From contig CAZHHG010000007.1 of NCBI GenBank assembly GCA_964532065.1, positions 13,103-77,102 of the forward strand: a stretch of 64,000 bases of DNA, given 5' to 3'. Position numbers and translations under genes: made by a program. Origin of the DNA: DSXH01 sp964532065. GTDB lineage: Bacteria > Bacteroidota > Ignavibacteria > Ignavibacteriales > Melioribacteraceae. Below the pieces are notes generated by a model that worked only from the letters and a program-made list of their open reading frames with translations, was not told the DNA's origin and did no database searches. Of this stretch, positions 1 to 8,945 are shown piece after piece. Positions within the stretch are counted from its first letter, which is position 1. Every line of letters begins with the position of its first letter.

Positions 1-776
1 AGGCTAAAAGAATTTATAACGACGCAAACAGACTGCTCGACCGGATAATAGAAAGCAGACTGTTAAAAGCCAATGGGATTGTTGGAATCTTTCCGGCAAA
101 CTCTGTTGATGATGATATAATTATTTTCCGTGATGAAAAAAGAGACGGAGTTCTTGAAACGCTGCATACAATCCGTCAGCAAATGATAAAATCGGAAAAC
201 CTGCCCCACATTTCTCTATCCGATTTTATTGCACCCAGGGAAACCGGTAAAGTGGATTATATTGGAATGTTTGCTGTTACAACCGGTATCGGAATCGAAA
301 ATATTATTGAAGAGTATGAAAAAGAACACGACGATTATAATGTTATAATGACAAAGGCGGTTGCCGACCGTCTTGCCGAAGCTTTTGCAGAATATCTTCA
401 CGAGAAGGTAAGGAAAGAGGTCTGGGGTTATTCGAAGGACGAAAATTTTGTTAACACGGATTTAATTGCCGAAGAGTATATCGGTATCCGTCCGGCACCC
501 GGTTATTCAGCTCAACCGGATCATTCTGAAAAACTGACTATTTGGAAATTACTTGATGTTGAGAAAAGGATTGGCATCAGTCTTACAGAGAGTTTTGCAA
601 TGTATCCGGCAGCATCGGTATGCGGTTTATATTTCGCACACCCGGATGCTAAATATTTCTCTGTCGGCAAAATAAGCAAAGATCAGGTGGATGATTACAG
701 AAAAAGGAAAGGGATCAGTTTGAAGGAAGCTGAAAAGTGGCTGCGGCCAATTCTGAATTATGACGGGAGTGAATAA
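1..776 (+). CDS. metH: Cobalamin-dependent methionine synthase, C-terminal activation domain (5' truncated)
   Basis: Reading frame opens at base 3 and enters from outside the window, so only about the last 257 residues are present. They match the AdoMet-binding reactivation domain of MetH, which serves reductive methylation of cob(II)alamin during methionine synthesis. Visible signatures are GIVGIFPANSVDDD, a DFIAP stretch, the AdoMet-binding motif RPAPGYSAQPDHSEK and the ending TESFAMYPAASVCGLYFAHP. The homocysteine, folate and cobalamin domains should lie upstream. The stop is at 774-776. A separate short MetH-activation protein cannot be excluded without upstream sequence, but the preceding residues fit continuous MetH. 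Confidence 0.93.
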   Translation, partial: AKRIYNDANRLLDRIIESRLLKANGIVGIFPANSVDDDIIIFRDEKRDGVLETLHTIRQQMIKSENLPHISLSDFIAPRETGKVDYIGMFAVTTGIGIENIIEEYEKEHDDYNVIMTKAVADRLAEAFAEYLHEKVRKEVWGYSKDENFVNTDLIAEEYIGIRPAPGYSAQPDHSEKLTIWKLLDVEKRIGISLTESFAMYPAASVCGLYFAHPDAKYFSVGKISKDQVDDYRKRKGISLKEAEKWLRPILNYDGSE

Positions 777-830
777 GATTTTTTACTATTTTCCGAACGT
801 GTTTAAAGAAAAACTTAACTAAATCAATTA

Positions 831-1301
831 ATGACAAAGAACTCTCTCCGCACCGGAGCTATCGGCGCATTAATGGACGAGTATGAACGCGCCGCGTCTG
901 ATCTAATCAGGATTCTGGAAAACCTTCCTCCGGAAAAATTCGATAGGATTTACGACGCTAAAACAACCGACGAAGACTGCCGATCAATAAAATCGATAAT
1001 TACCCACGTCGTAAGCGCTGCTTACAGATATGCAAACCAGATCAGGATCTTTTTAGCACTTGTTCCGGTTAATCCCGAATTTAAAATTGAAAATTCAAAG
1101 TCCGCCGTTAGAGCAATCAATAAAGCGCTCACATTTACGGCAAATTCAATTGAGGGTTTCTGGAATATGACCGATAAGCAGATACTGGCAACAAGACAGG
1201 AAACACGTTGGGGTCTTTATGATATCGAAATGATGTTCGAACACGCAATTGTACATATACTCCGCCACCGAAGGCAGATAGAAAAATTTATTAATTATTA
1301 A
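831..1301 (+). CDS. DinB-like putative metalloenzyme (156 aa)
   Basis: Small four-helix-bundle protein of the DinB/YfiT type. Likely metal-binding histidines are in THVVSAAYRYANQIR near residue 60 and in EHAIVHILRHRRQIE near residues 138-146. Members often act as thiol-dependent transferases or have unknown roles, so no substrate is proposed. The gene lies 54 bp after metH and 10 bp before the M28 peptidase, so it may be co-transcribed with the latter. A second DinB-like protein lies at 5354-5836. Family assignment is from the helical pattern and His spacing. Confidence 0.72.
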   Translation: MTKNSLRTGAIGALMDEYERAASDLIRILENLPPEKFDRIYDAKTTDEDCRSIKSIITHVVSAAYRYANQIRIFLALVPVNPEFKIENSKSAVRAINKALTFTANSIEGFWNMTDKQILATRQETRWGLYDIEMMFEHAIVHILRHRRQIEKFINY

Positions 1302-1311
1302 GAGGGTTATC

Positions 1312-2871
1312 ATGTTAAAAAAATTCTACACATTATTTTTTCTCCTGCTCATTTCATTTGTTTCAGTAGCCCAGGAGAAAATTGACCACCAGGTAATGCA
1401 GAGAATTAAAAGAGAAGGTCTTGAGAATTCCAAAGTGATGGAGTATTTAAGCTATCTGACCGACATCTACTCCCCCAGATTAGCCGGTTCCGACAAATAT
1501 AGAGAGGCCGGAAAATGGATAGTATCCAGTATGAACGAGCTTGGTCTTCTGAATGCCCGGATGGAACCGTGGGGTACATTCGGACGCGGATGGGAATTGA
1601 AAAAATTCTACTTCGCAATGACCGAACCTCAGTATATGCCGATAATCGGGTATCCTAAAGCATGGACTCCGGGATTAAACGGTACTGTAGCGGGGACACC
1701 TGTCCTTATGGAAATTAAAAAAGAGGAGGACCTTCAGCAGTTCAAAGGAAAACTGAAAAACGCGATCGTATTCGTTCAGGGAGAACAGGAAGTACAGACT
1801 TCATTTGAACCTGACGCAAAGAGATATTCTGATGAAGAACTGAAAGAGCTGGAGAATCTACCGGAACCGGGCGGACGTTCCCCGTTTGCGAACAGGATGG
1901 AGGAATTTATGGCACGCAACCGTCTTCGTCAGGCAATTTCTTCATTTCTTATAAGTGAAGGCGCTGCCGTTACGGTTGAACCGGCTCAGGGAAGATACGG
2001 AACTATTTTTGTTCAAAGCGGAGGTTCATACAGAAAAGGCTCGCCCGATGTTATTCCCCAGATTGCAATTGCTGTTGAACATTATAACCGGATTGTAAGA
2101 ATTCTTAAACAGAATGTACCGGTTAAACTTGAAATGGAATACAGAGCGGATTTTATTGATTCCGATTCGTTAGGATATAATATTATTGCGGAGATCCCGG
2201 GCACCGACAAAAAATTAAAAGACGAAATTGTAATTCTCGGCGGTCACTTCGATACATGGCATGCAGGAACCGGTGCAACGGATAACTCTGCGGGTTGTGC
2301 CGTCGCCCTTGAGGCTTTAAGAATCCTTAAAGCTATCGGCGTTCAACCGCGAAGGACAATCAGGATTGCTTTGTGGGATGCCGAGGAGGTCGGCCTTGTC
2401 GGCTCAAGAGAATATGTAAGGAATCACTTCTTCGATCGTGACAAGAAAGAGAAAAAACCTGATTACGATAAACTCTCTGCCTATTTTAATTATGATAACG
2501 GTGCAGGTAGAATCCGGGGGATTTACACACAGGGTAACGAAGCCGTTCTTCCGATTTTTCAGGAGTGGCTAAAGCCGTTCCACAGTTTAGGAGCTACAAC
2601 AGTAACTATAAGAAACACCGGCGGAACAGATCATCAGTCATTCGACGGTGCCGGACTTCCCGGATTCCAGTTTATTCAGGATGAACTCCACTATGATACC
2701 AGAACACATCACTCTAACATGGATGTTTATGATCTTACTATACGCGGAGACCTGATGCAGTCGGCGGTTATTATGGCCGCATTTGTGTATAACGCCGCTA
2801 TGCGGGATGAAAAACTCCCCAGGAAATATTTCGATCCTAATGAGGAGAGACCGAGGCGTCCGAGGTTTTAA
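1312..2871 (+). CDS. Secreted M28-family zinc aminopeptidase/carboxypeptidase
   Basis: 519-residue exported metallopeptidase. An N-terminal signal peptide ends near SFVSVAQ, followed by a PA-like insert and then the M28 catalytic domain. Predicted zinc ligands and catalytic residues are visible: H312 in GGHFDTW, D324 in GATDNSAG, the E358/E359 pair in WDAEEVGLVG, D395 in NYDNGAG and H466/H467 in THHSNMD. It probably trims peptides in the periplasm or outside the cell. ATG start at 1312 sits after an AAGAGGG ribosome-binding site. M28 family is clear; exact specificity is not. Confidence 0.9.
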   Translation: MLKKFYTLFFLLLISFVSVAQEKIDHQVMQRIKREGLENSKVMEYLSYLTDIYSPRLAGSDKYREAGKWIVSSMNELGLLNARMEPWGTFGRGWELKKFYFAMTEPQYMPIIGYPKAWTPGLNGTVAGTPVLMEIKKEEDLQQFKGKLKNAIVFVQGEQEVQTSFEPDAKRYSDEELKELENLPEPGGRSPFANRMEEFMARNRLRQAISSFLISEGAAVTVEPAQGRYGTIFVQSGGSYRKGSPDVIPQIAIAVEHYNRIVRILKQNVPVKLEMEYRADFIDSDSLGYNIIAEIPGTDKKLKDEIVILGGHFDTWHAGTGATDNSAGCAVALEALRILKAIGVQPRRTIRIALWDAEEVGLVGSREYVRNHFFDRDKKEKKPDYDKLSAYFNYDNGAGRIRGIYTQGNEAVLPIFQEWLKPFHSLGATTVTIRNTGGTDHQSFDGAGLPGFQFIQDELHYDTRTHHSNMDVYDLTIRGDLMQSAVIMAAFVYNAAMRDEKLPRKYFDPNEERPRRPRF

Positions 2872-2926
2872 GTAATTTAAAAAGATTATTTAACAATTGG
2901 AATGTACAAACGCATTGGAGTTCTAA

Positions 2927-3166
2927 ATGGGTATATTCGACAGAAATCCGAGACAACCTTTAATCGCTTCCTATAAAAATTTCGGAAAAAAAATTGTTTG
3001 CCCTAATTGCGGTAATGACAAGTTTGAAGCCAGGGATGTTTTATTGAATACCACCGCCATGACATTCTTCGGTTTCGACTGGGCAAATAGAACTGCTTCG
3101 GCTTTAATATGTACGCAATGTTCCAGAATTGAATGGTATTTTAATCAACCTGAAATTTCGAAATAG
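2927..3166 (+). CDS. Small zinc-ribbon protein (79 aa)
   Basis: Short protein with two Cys pairs, CPNCG near residue 25 and CTQC near residue 62, spaced as in a treble-clef/zinc-ribbon fold. Between them is a hydrophobic stretch around TAMTFFGFDWANRTASAL. It probably binds one zinc; whether it touches nucleic acid or protein is unknown. It ends 6 bp before the kinase/RapZ fusion gene and may be translated with it. No function is proposed. Confidence 0.7.
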   Translation: MGIFDRNPRQPLIASYKNFGKKIVCPNCGNDKFEARDVLLNTTAMTFFGFDWANRTASALICTQCSRIEWYFNQPEISK

Positions 3167-3172
3167 TGAATT

Positions 3173-4603
3173 ATGGATGTAAGAAATAAACTGGAAAATC
3201 TATTCGGGAAGTGGTCGGATGAAAAACCAATTTCATTTACACCTCTTCCGGAATCAGGATCGGTAAGGAAATATTACCGGTTGAGGGGAACAGAAATTTC
3301 CGCTATTGGAGTATTCAATCCCGATAAAAGGGAGAATGTTGCATTCACTTACCTCGCAAAACATTTTTTGAAAATGAATCTGAATGTTCCAAAGATTTAT
3401 TCTTTGGATCTGAAAGAGAATATTTATCTTGTTGAAGATCTTGGGAATCAGACACTCTTCAACATTTTAACTACACCAGCCGGGAAAAAACGATACTCAC
3501 ACTACGAACTTGATTTAATTCAAAGATCATTGATTGAATTAACCCGATTTCAGATTTCCGGTTCAAAAGGAATTGATTTTAAAAAATGTTACCCGCGTTC
3601 TTCATTCGATAGGCAGTCGATTCTATGGGATTTAAGTTATTTCAAGTATTACTTTCTAAAACTTACCGGCATCCAATTCGACGAGCAGAAACTTGAGGAG
3701 GATTTTACAGCCATAACCGGACAACTTCTGAAGGCCGATAAAAATTATTTTATGTACCGCGACTTCAATTCGCGCAACATAATGGTAATGGACGAAGAAC
3801 TTTTCTTCATCGATTTTCAGGGTGGAAGAAAAGGTCCGCTTCAGTACGACGCGGCTTCCTTTCTTTTCAGTTCCAAGTTAAATTTCGATGTACAGCTTAG
3901 AAGTGAACTGCTCGAATTTTATATCGAGTCGGTTAATAAATTGAAAAAGATCGGCTCAAAACAATTCAAAGAATATTTCTACGACTTTGCATTGATCAGA
4001 ATTCTACAGATGCTTGGCGCCTACGGATACAGAGGTTATTTTCAGGGTAAATCTCACTTCATTACAAGTATTGCTTATGCCATTAACAATCTCGAATCGG
4101 TAATAAATTCGAAAAAAATCCGTTTGAAACTGCCTGAACTTTTTAATTGCTTTGAAACAATCATCAGTAAAAAGAATAGAGGATTTTTCCCGCTCCCTTC
4201 TGCATCGTCAGGTAAGCTTACAGTAAGGATCAGCAGTTTCTCCTACCGGGAACGCATTCCTTCCGATTACACAGGAAACGGAGGAGGGTTTGTATTCGAT
4301 TGCCGTGCTATTCCAAATCCCGGCCGGATAGAAAAGTACAAACACCTTACCGGAAAAGACCTGCCCGTAAAAGAATTTCTTGAATCACAACCCGAAGCCA
4401 TTAAATTTCTTAAAGAATCGACAGACATAGTTGAACAATCTGTTATAAACTATATTGAACGGGGATGGACCGACCTGATGATAAACTACGGATGCACAGG
4501 CGGACAGCACCGTTCAGTTTTCTGTGCCGAATCCCTCGCATCATATCTAAGAAGCAAATATGATATTAATGTTATACTTACTCATACAAAATTTTCGGAT
4601 TAA
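3173..4603 (+). CDS. Anomeric sugar kinase (AmgK-like, APH fold) fused to a RapZ C-terminal-like domain
   Basis: Two-domain cytosolic protein of 476 residues. Residues about 20-330 have the aminoglycoside-phosphotransferase fold, with the catalytic loop YRDFNSRNIM (Asp near 197) and the metal-binding FIDFQGG near 215. Residues about 348-476 resemble the C-terminal domain of the RNase adaptor RapZ: FSYRERIP, GGGFVFDCRAIPNPGR, GCTGGQHRSVFCAE. The Walker-type N-terminal domain of real RapZ is absent. The next gene encodes a MurU-like nucleotidyltransferase, and AmgK plus MurU is the known route from MurNAc to UDP-MurNAc in peptidoglycan recycling. Kinase specificity is inferred from this pairing. 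RapZ-C binds GlcN6P in Escherichia coli, so sugar sensing is possible. Confidence 0.82.
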   Translation: MDVRNKLENLFGKWSDEKPISFTPLPESGSVRKYYRLRGTEISAIGVFNPDKRENVAFTYLAKHFLKMNLNVPKIYSLDLKENIYLVEDLGNQTLFNILTTPAGKKRYSHYELDLIQRSLIELTRFQISGSKGIDFKKCYPRSSFDRQSILWDLSYFKYYFLKLTGIQFDEQKLEEDFTAITGQLLKADKNYFMYRDFNSRNIMVMDEELFFIDFQGGRKGPLQYDAASFLFSSKLNFDVQLRSELLEFYIESVNKLKKIGSKQFKEYFYDFALIRILQMLGAYGYRGYFQGKSHFITSIAYAINNLESVINSKKIRLKLPELFNCFETIISKKNRGFFPLPSASSGKLTVRISSFSYRERIPSDYTGNGGGFVFDCRAIPNPGRIEKYKHLTGKDLPVKEFLESQPEAIKFLKESTDIVEQSVINYIERGWTDLMINYGCTGGQHRSVFCAESLASYLRSKYDINVILTHTKFSD

Positions 4604-4615
4604 AAAAATATTCGG

Positions 4616-5338
4616 ATGAAAGCTTTAATACTTGCAGCAGGACTTGGCACACGGCTTAAACCATTAACCGACAATAAACCGAAAGCGCTTATTGAAGTTA
4701 ACGGTATTACCCTTCTGGAGTATGCAGTAAAAAAAATTTCTGAATCCGGTTTTAATTCTATCATCGTTAATGTGCATCATTTTGCCGGCCAGGTAATCGA
4801 TTTCCTTAACAGAAAAAAATTCCCGGGAGTTGAAATTACAATCTCCGATGAGTCTGATCTCCTTCTCGATACAGGCGGCGGACTTAAAAATGTCCGGTGG
4901 TTCTTTAACGACGAGAAACCTTTTTTAATTCATAATGTTGATATCATTTCAGATATAAACCTTACCGAACTTTATAATCATCATATAGAAAACAATACGG
5001 TAGCAACTCTTGCCGTTCAGAAACGGAAGTCATCCAGATATTTTTTATTCGATAACAATAAATATTTATGCGGCTGGAAAAATATAAATACCGGAGAAAT
5101 CAGAAACGCCCGACTCCCGGAAGGTGAAATTGCGGAAATGGCATTCAGCGGAATTCAGATTGTTGAGACGGAGATTTTTAAACTCATGCCGGAGAAGAAT
5201 GTTTTCTCCCTGGTAGATCTTTATCTTAAGATCGCAAATAAAAGCCGAATAGCTTATTTTGATCATAGTAATTCTTTGTTTCTTGACCTCGGAAGAAAAG
5301 AGAAATTAACTGAAGCAGAAAAAATTCTACCCGGTTAA
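4616..5338 (+). CDS. Sugar-1-phosphate nucleotidyltransferase, MurU-like
   Basis: 240-residue Rossmann-like NTP transferase. It starts with the signature MKALILAAGLGTRLKPLT and the sugar/nucleotide-binding KPKALIEVNG; LLDTGGGLKN and the metal-binding HNVDII (Asp near 107) follow. Length and sequence fit the MurU/RfbA/GlmU-N group without an acyltransferase tail. It follows the APH-fold kinase by 12 bp, so the best reading is UDP-MurNAc formation from MurNAc-1-phosphate. A different sugar cannot be excluded from sequence alone. Confidence 0.85.
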   Translation: MKALILAAGLGTRLKPLTDNKPKALIEVNGITLLEYAVKKISESGFNSIIVNVHHFAGQVIDFLNRKKFPGVEITISDESDLLLDTGGGLKNVRWFFNDEKPFLIHNVDIISDINLTELYNHHIENNTVATLAVQKRKSSRYFLFDNNKYLCGWKNINTGEIRNARLPEGEIAEMAFSGIQIVETEIFKLMPEKNVFSLVDLYLKIANKSRIAYFDHSNSLFLDLGRKEKLTEAEKILPG

Positions 5339-5353
5339 ATAGCGGGGGGGCAT

Positions 5354-5836
5354 ATGACTCGTTCAGAAAATCTGAAAAATTTCAGAAACGGATTCGACAA
5401 ATTAAGAATAGCACTTCAAAATTATCCCAAGCAGGCATTTGATTTCAAACCCGCTCCAGGGAAATGGAGTATTAGAGAAATAATAATACACATGGCTGAC
5501 AGTGAGGCCGTTGCTTATGCACGATGCAGAAAAATTATTGCAGAACCTGGTTCCGGGATTATGGTTTACGATCAGGATCTCTGGGCAGAAGAGTTAAAGT
5601 ATAGCATCCAGGATATAGATACCGCACTGGAATTATTTGCTTTCCTGAGGGTTTTAACCGTTAAGCTTCTTGAGAATCTGCCCGACTCCAAATGGAATAA
5701 CTATGTTTTGCATCCCGAAAGAGGAAAAGTAAATCTTGATCAATGGCTGGAAATCTATTCGAATCACGTTGATGTTCATATCAATCAGATGAACAGAAAT
5801 CTATCCGACTGGCAGAAATTAAAAACTGTAAATTAA
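5354..5836 (+). CDS. DinB family putative metalloenzyme (160 aa)
   Basis: Typical DinB_2-like helical bundle: KPAPGKWSIREIIIHMADSE near residues 35-55, then SNHVDVHINQMNR near 135-147, giving the usual three-His metal site. The family includes bacillithiol/mycothiol-dependent transferases and many uncharacterised proteins. It is 15 bp after the nucleotidyltransferase and 16 bp before the S15-type hydrolase, so this run (3173-7709) is probably one transcript. Function not assigned. Confidence 0.82.
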   Translation: MTRSENLKNFRNGFDKLRIALQNYPKQAFDFKPAPGKWSIREIIIHMADSEAVAYARCRKIIAEPGSGIMVYDQDLWAEELKYSIQDIDTALELFAFLRVLTVKLLENLPDSKWNNYVLHPERGKVNLDQWLEIYSNHVDVHINQMNRNLSDWQKLKTVN

Positions 5837-5852
5837 ATCCGGAGTTATAGTA

Positions 5853-7709
5853 ATGAAAAAAATATTTCTTCTTTTAATATTAGTCTCGTTTTCCATATTC
5901 GGTCAGGGACGGGAGTGGATAAAAGAGAATTACAGCAAGAAAGAATACCGGATTCCGATGCGCGACGGTATTACATTATTCACTTCTGTTTATACTCCAA
6001 AAGATACAACTAAAGACTACCCCGTTCTTATGATCCGAACACCTTATACAGCGGCTCCTTATGGTGAAGAGAACTTCCCGAATTCTCTTGGGCCGAACGA
6101 TAGCTTTCCGAAGAACGGCTACATTTTTGTTTTTCAGGATGTCCGCGGAAAATTCATGAGCGAAGGGGAATACGATAATATGCGCGCTTACATTCCCGAT
6201 AAAAAAGGAAACCAGTTTGATGAACCGAGCGATACATACGACACAATCGACTGGCTGGTTAAAAATCTAAAATTCAATAACGGCAAAGTCGGTATCTGGG
6301 GAATCTCGTATCCCGGATTCTACGCCGCAATGAGTTTAATTGATTCTCATCCGGCATTGAAAGCCGTATCGCCTCAGGCTCCGATAGCTGACTGGTTTAT
6401 TGGCGACGATATGCATCATAACGGTGCTTTAACACTTACAATGTCTTTCAATTTTTTTAAGGGATTTGATCAGCCGCGGGAGGGATTGACTACAACCTGG
6501 AAATCGATTCCTCCGTATCCGTCGCCGGACATGTACAATTTTTTCCTGGATCTTGGACCTCTACCGAATATCCAGACAAGATTTTTTCAGAACAAACTTC
6601 CATTCTGGAATGCAATAACCAGTCATGGAACATACGACGAATTCTGGCAGTCCAGAAATAATCTCCCCCACTTTAAAAATGTAAAACCTGCATCATTGAT
6701 TGTAGGAGGATGGTACGATTCCGAAGATCTATACGGCCCACTGAATATCTATAAATCGATAGAAGAAAAAAATACTAATAACAATAATTATATTGTAATG
6801 GGACCATGGAGTCACGGTGGATGGTCCAGAAGCAACGGAAGTTCCTTCGGCGATTTTAATTTTCCTGAAAACACCTCTGAATATTACAACGAGAAGATCC
6901 TTAATCCGTTCTTTAATTATTTTCTGAAAGGTGAAGGAGATCTCAATATTCCCGAAGCAGTAACCTACAGGACAGGCGATGATAAATGGATTCATCACAA
7001 TGAATGGCCGCCGGTAAATACAATCCCCTCAAAACTTTTTTTCAGCTATGGGAATAAGCTTGTTCGGGAAATGCCGTCGGGTTCAGAAAAGTTATTCAGT
7101 GAATACATAAGCGATCCCTCCAAACCGGTTCCTTACACAGCCAGGTTTCATGATTCGCAGCAGATGTACAACCGGACTTATATGAGTGAGGATCAGAGGT
7201 TCGCCTCTGCACGTCCCGATGTTCTTGCATTTGAAACCGAGCCACTGGCAGAAGACGTGACCATTACCGGACCGATACTCGCCGATCTCTTTGTATCTAC
7301 TACAGGTACGGATGCCGACTGGGTAGTAAAAATCATTGATGTTTACCCGGACGATACGCAGAACCCGAATCCTAATCCAAACAATATAGAACTTGGCGGA
7401 TACCAGAGACTAATCCGTTACGAAATAATGCGTGGAAAATTCAGAAACAGTTATGAGAATCCGGAGCCGTTTATTCCCGGCGAGGTTACAAATGTGAAGG
7501 TGAAACTCCAGGCCATCGATCATACATTCAAGAAAGGTCACCGGATAATGGTCCAGATTCAGAGCAGCTTCTTCCCGTTCTTCGACAGGAATCCGCAGAA
7601 GTTCGTTGATATTTATAATGCTAAAGAGGAGGATTTTCAGAAAGCAAACCAGAGGATCTATTTTTCAAAGGAATATCCGTCACAAGTTCAATTTTCTATT
7701 ACAAAATAA
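5853..7709 (+). CDS. Secreted CocE/NonD-type hydrolase (X-Pro dipeptidyl-peptidase S15 family)
   Basis: 618-residue serine hydrolase. Signal peptide of about 18 residues ends in SIFGQG. The alpha/beta-hydrolase triad is visible: nucleophile S152 in WGISYPG, D289 in GGWYDSED and H321 in MGPWSHGGW. A C-terminal jelly-roll domain begins near residue 450 and includes DWVVKIIDVYPD and GHRIMVQIQSSFFP. Members hydrolyse esters or N-acyl amides, or remove X-Pro dipeptides; which applies here is not visible. Probably periplasmic. Confidence 0.9.
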   Translation: MKKIFLLLILVSFSIFGQGREWIKENYSKKEYRIPMRDGITLFTSVYTPKDTTKDYPVLMIRTPYTAAPYGEENFPNSLGPNDSFPKNGYIFVFQDVRGKFMSEGEYDNMRAYIPDKKGNQFDEPSDTYDTIDWLVKNLKFNNGKVGIWGISYPGFYAAMSLIDSHPALKAVSPQAPIADWFIGDDMHHNGALTLTMSFNFFKGFDQPREGLTTTWKSIPPYPSPDMYNFFLDLGPLPNIQTRFFQNKLPFWNAITSHGTYDEFWQSRNNLPHFKNVKPASLIVGGWYDSEDLYGPLNIYKSIEEKNTNNNNYIVMGPWSHGGWSRSNGSSFGDFNFPENTSEYYNEKILNPFFNYFLKGEGDLNIPEAVTYRTGDDKWIHHNEWPPVNTIPSKLFFSYGNKLVREMPSGSEKLFSEYISDPSKPVPYTARFHDSQQMYNRTYMSEDQRFASARPDVLAFETEPLAEDVTITGPILADLFVSTTGTDADWVVKIIDVYPDDTQNPNPNPNNIELGGYQRLIRYEIMRGKFRNSYENPEPFIPGEVTNVKVKLQAIDHTFKKGHRIMVQIQSSFFPFFDRNPQKFVDIYNAKEEDFQKANQRIYFSKEYPSQVQFSITK

Positions 7710-7763
7710 TTTCGGTATATAAATTTTTTGGTTAACTTGCACATCAACAAAGGCGGAGTAGAA

Positions 7764-8291
7764 ATGAAAAGGACAATCTTTACACTCATTCTATTATTTG
7801 CAGGTTTTTCGATTGTATTTCCGCAATCGATCTCGATAGGACCCCAGGTTGCGTACATTAAAACTTCCGATGCGGAAAAAGGGGTTCTTATGCCTGCCGG
7901 TGCAATCAGGTTAAATCTCGGAGGACTGGCAATTGAAGGATCAATCGGTTATAAATCCGAAGAATTTATGGGCGGCATTGTTAAAGCAACATCATACCCG
8001 ATAATGGCAACTGCATTGCTTAAACTTCTACCTTTAATTCATATTGAAGCCGGGCTGGGATGGTATAATACCAAAATTGAATACAGCGGAGTTCTGGGTT
8101 CTTTACCATCCGAAACTCAAAGTGAAGTAGGATACCACGCAGGCGCAGGCATTGAACTCGAATTAGGAAATATAATCGTAACAGGCGATCTCCGTTATGT
8201 GAAAATGGGTGAACTGAAAGACCTTCAAAATGTAAATGATCTGAAGAGCGATTTCATTGCTATTTTCGGTGGTCTGATGTTTAAATTATAA
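7764..8291 (+). CDS. Outer-membrane beta-barrel protein (175 aa)
   Basis: Signal peptide MKRTIFTLILLFAGFSIVFPQ followed by alternating hydrophobic/polar strands with aromatic ends, as in small 8-stranded porin-family proteins. ATG at 7764 is preferred over the TTG at 7728 because AGGCGGAG lies just upstream and the signal peptide begins there. The last residues FGGLMFKL fit a closing strand. No specific function. Confidence 0.72.
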   Translation: MKRTIFTLILLFAGFSIVFPQSISIGPQVAYIKTSDAEKGVLMPAGAIRLNLGGLAIEGSIGYKSEEFMGGIVKATSYPIMATALLKLLPLIHIEAGLGWYNTKIEYSGVLGSLPSETQSEVGYHAGAGIELELGNIIVTGDLRYVKMGELKDLQNVNDLKSDFIAIFGGLMFKL

Positions 8292-8325
8292 TTGAAAAAA
8301 TTTCTCATTAATCGATTGAGGCATT

Positions 8326-8880
8326 ATGATATACGACCAGCTAAAAAATGCAGAGCTCTACTTCCCGATAAGTGAGAGACTGATTAAGGCTTTTGAATAT
8401 TTGAGGTCGCAAGACTTTACTAATATTGAACCGGGGCGGTATGATATAGACGGGGATAATATTTACGCAATTGTCCAGGAGTATGATACAAAACCGATGA
8501 CATCCGGTAGATGGGAAGCCCATAAGAAGTATATCGACGTTCAGTATATTGTTAACGGTAAGGAAAAAATGGGATATTCTCATAAGAACAAAATGATTGT
8601 AACACATGAATATAATCCGGAAAAGGACGCTCTTTATTTAAAAGGGGAAGGTAATTTTCTTACTGCCGAAGCAGGTTATTTTGCGGTATTTTTCCCGAGC
8701 GACATGCATATGCCCTGCATAGCACTCAATCTTTCTACTCCGGTTAAAAAGGTGGTTATTAAAGTAAGAATCGAAGCCGCTGATCTGGAAGAAGCCGCTG
8801 CTGAATTGACGCAGAACCCGGCTGAAGAAACAAATACGGAACCTGAACCGGAATCACCTAAAGAAGAAACAACACTTTAA
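8326..8880 (+). CDS. YhcH/YjgK/YiaL family protein (cupin-like sugar anomerase) with acidic tail
   Basis: Residues 1-150 match the YhcH/YiaL cupin family, linked to amino-sugar and sialic acid use. Likely metal ligands are in WEAHKKYIDVQYIV near residues 62-75 and in PSDMHMPCIA near 123-131. The C-terminal 30 residues are a low-complexity Glu/Pro/Thr tail (EEAAAELTQ, PEPESPKEE) outside the family fold. It ends at a strong hairpin. Other amino-sugar genes are near at 3173-5338, but no direct operon link is visible. Confidence 0.85.
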   Translation: MIYDQLKNAELYFPISERLIKAFEYLRSQDFTNIEPGRYDIDGDNIYAIVQEYDTKPMTSGRWEAHKKYIDVQYIVNGKEKMGYSHKNKMIVTHEYNPEKDALYLKGEGNFLTAEAGYFAVFFPSDMHMPCIALNLSTPVKKVVIKVRIEAADLEEAAAELTQNPAEETNTEPEPESPKEETTL

Positions 8881-8886
8881 AAAAAA

Positions 8887-8918
8887 AATCTAACCTGTCT
8901 ATGCGGACAGGTTAGATT
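8887..8918. terminator. Bidirectional intrinsic terminator between convergent genes
   Basis: Perfect 13-bp stem (8887-8899 with 8906-8918, AATCTAACCTGTC) and a 6-nt loop TATGCG. An A-run lies before it and a T-rich tract after it, so it can stop both yhcH (+) and the FKBP gene (-). Confidence 0.88.
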
Positions 8919-8945
8919 ACATTTTTATCCTTCAGCAGATTTTAA

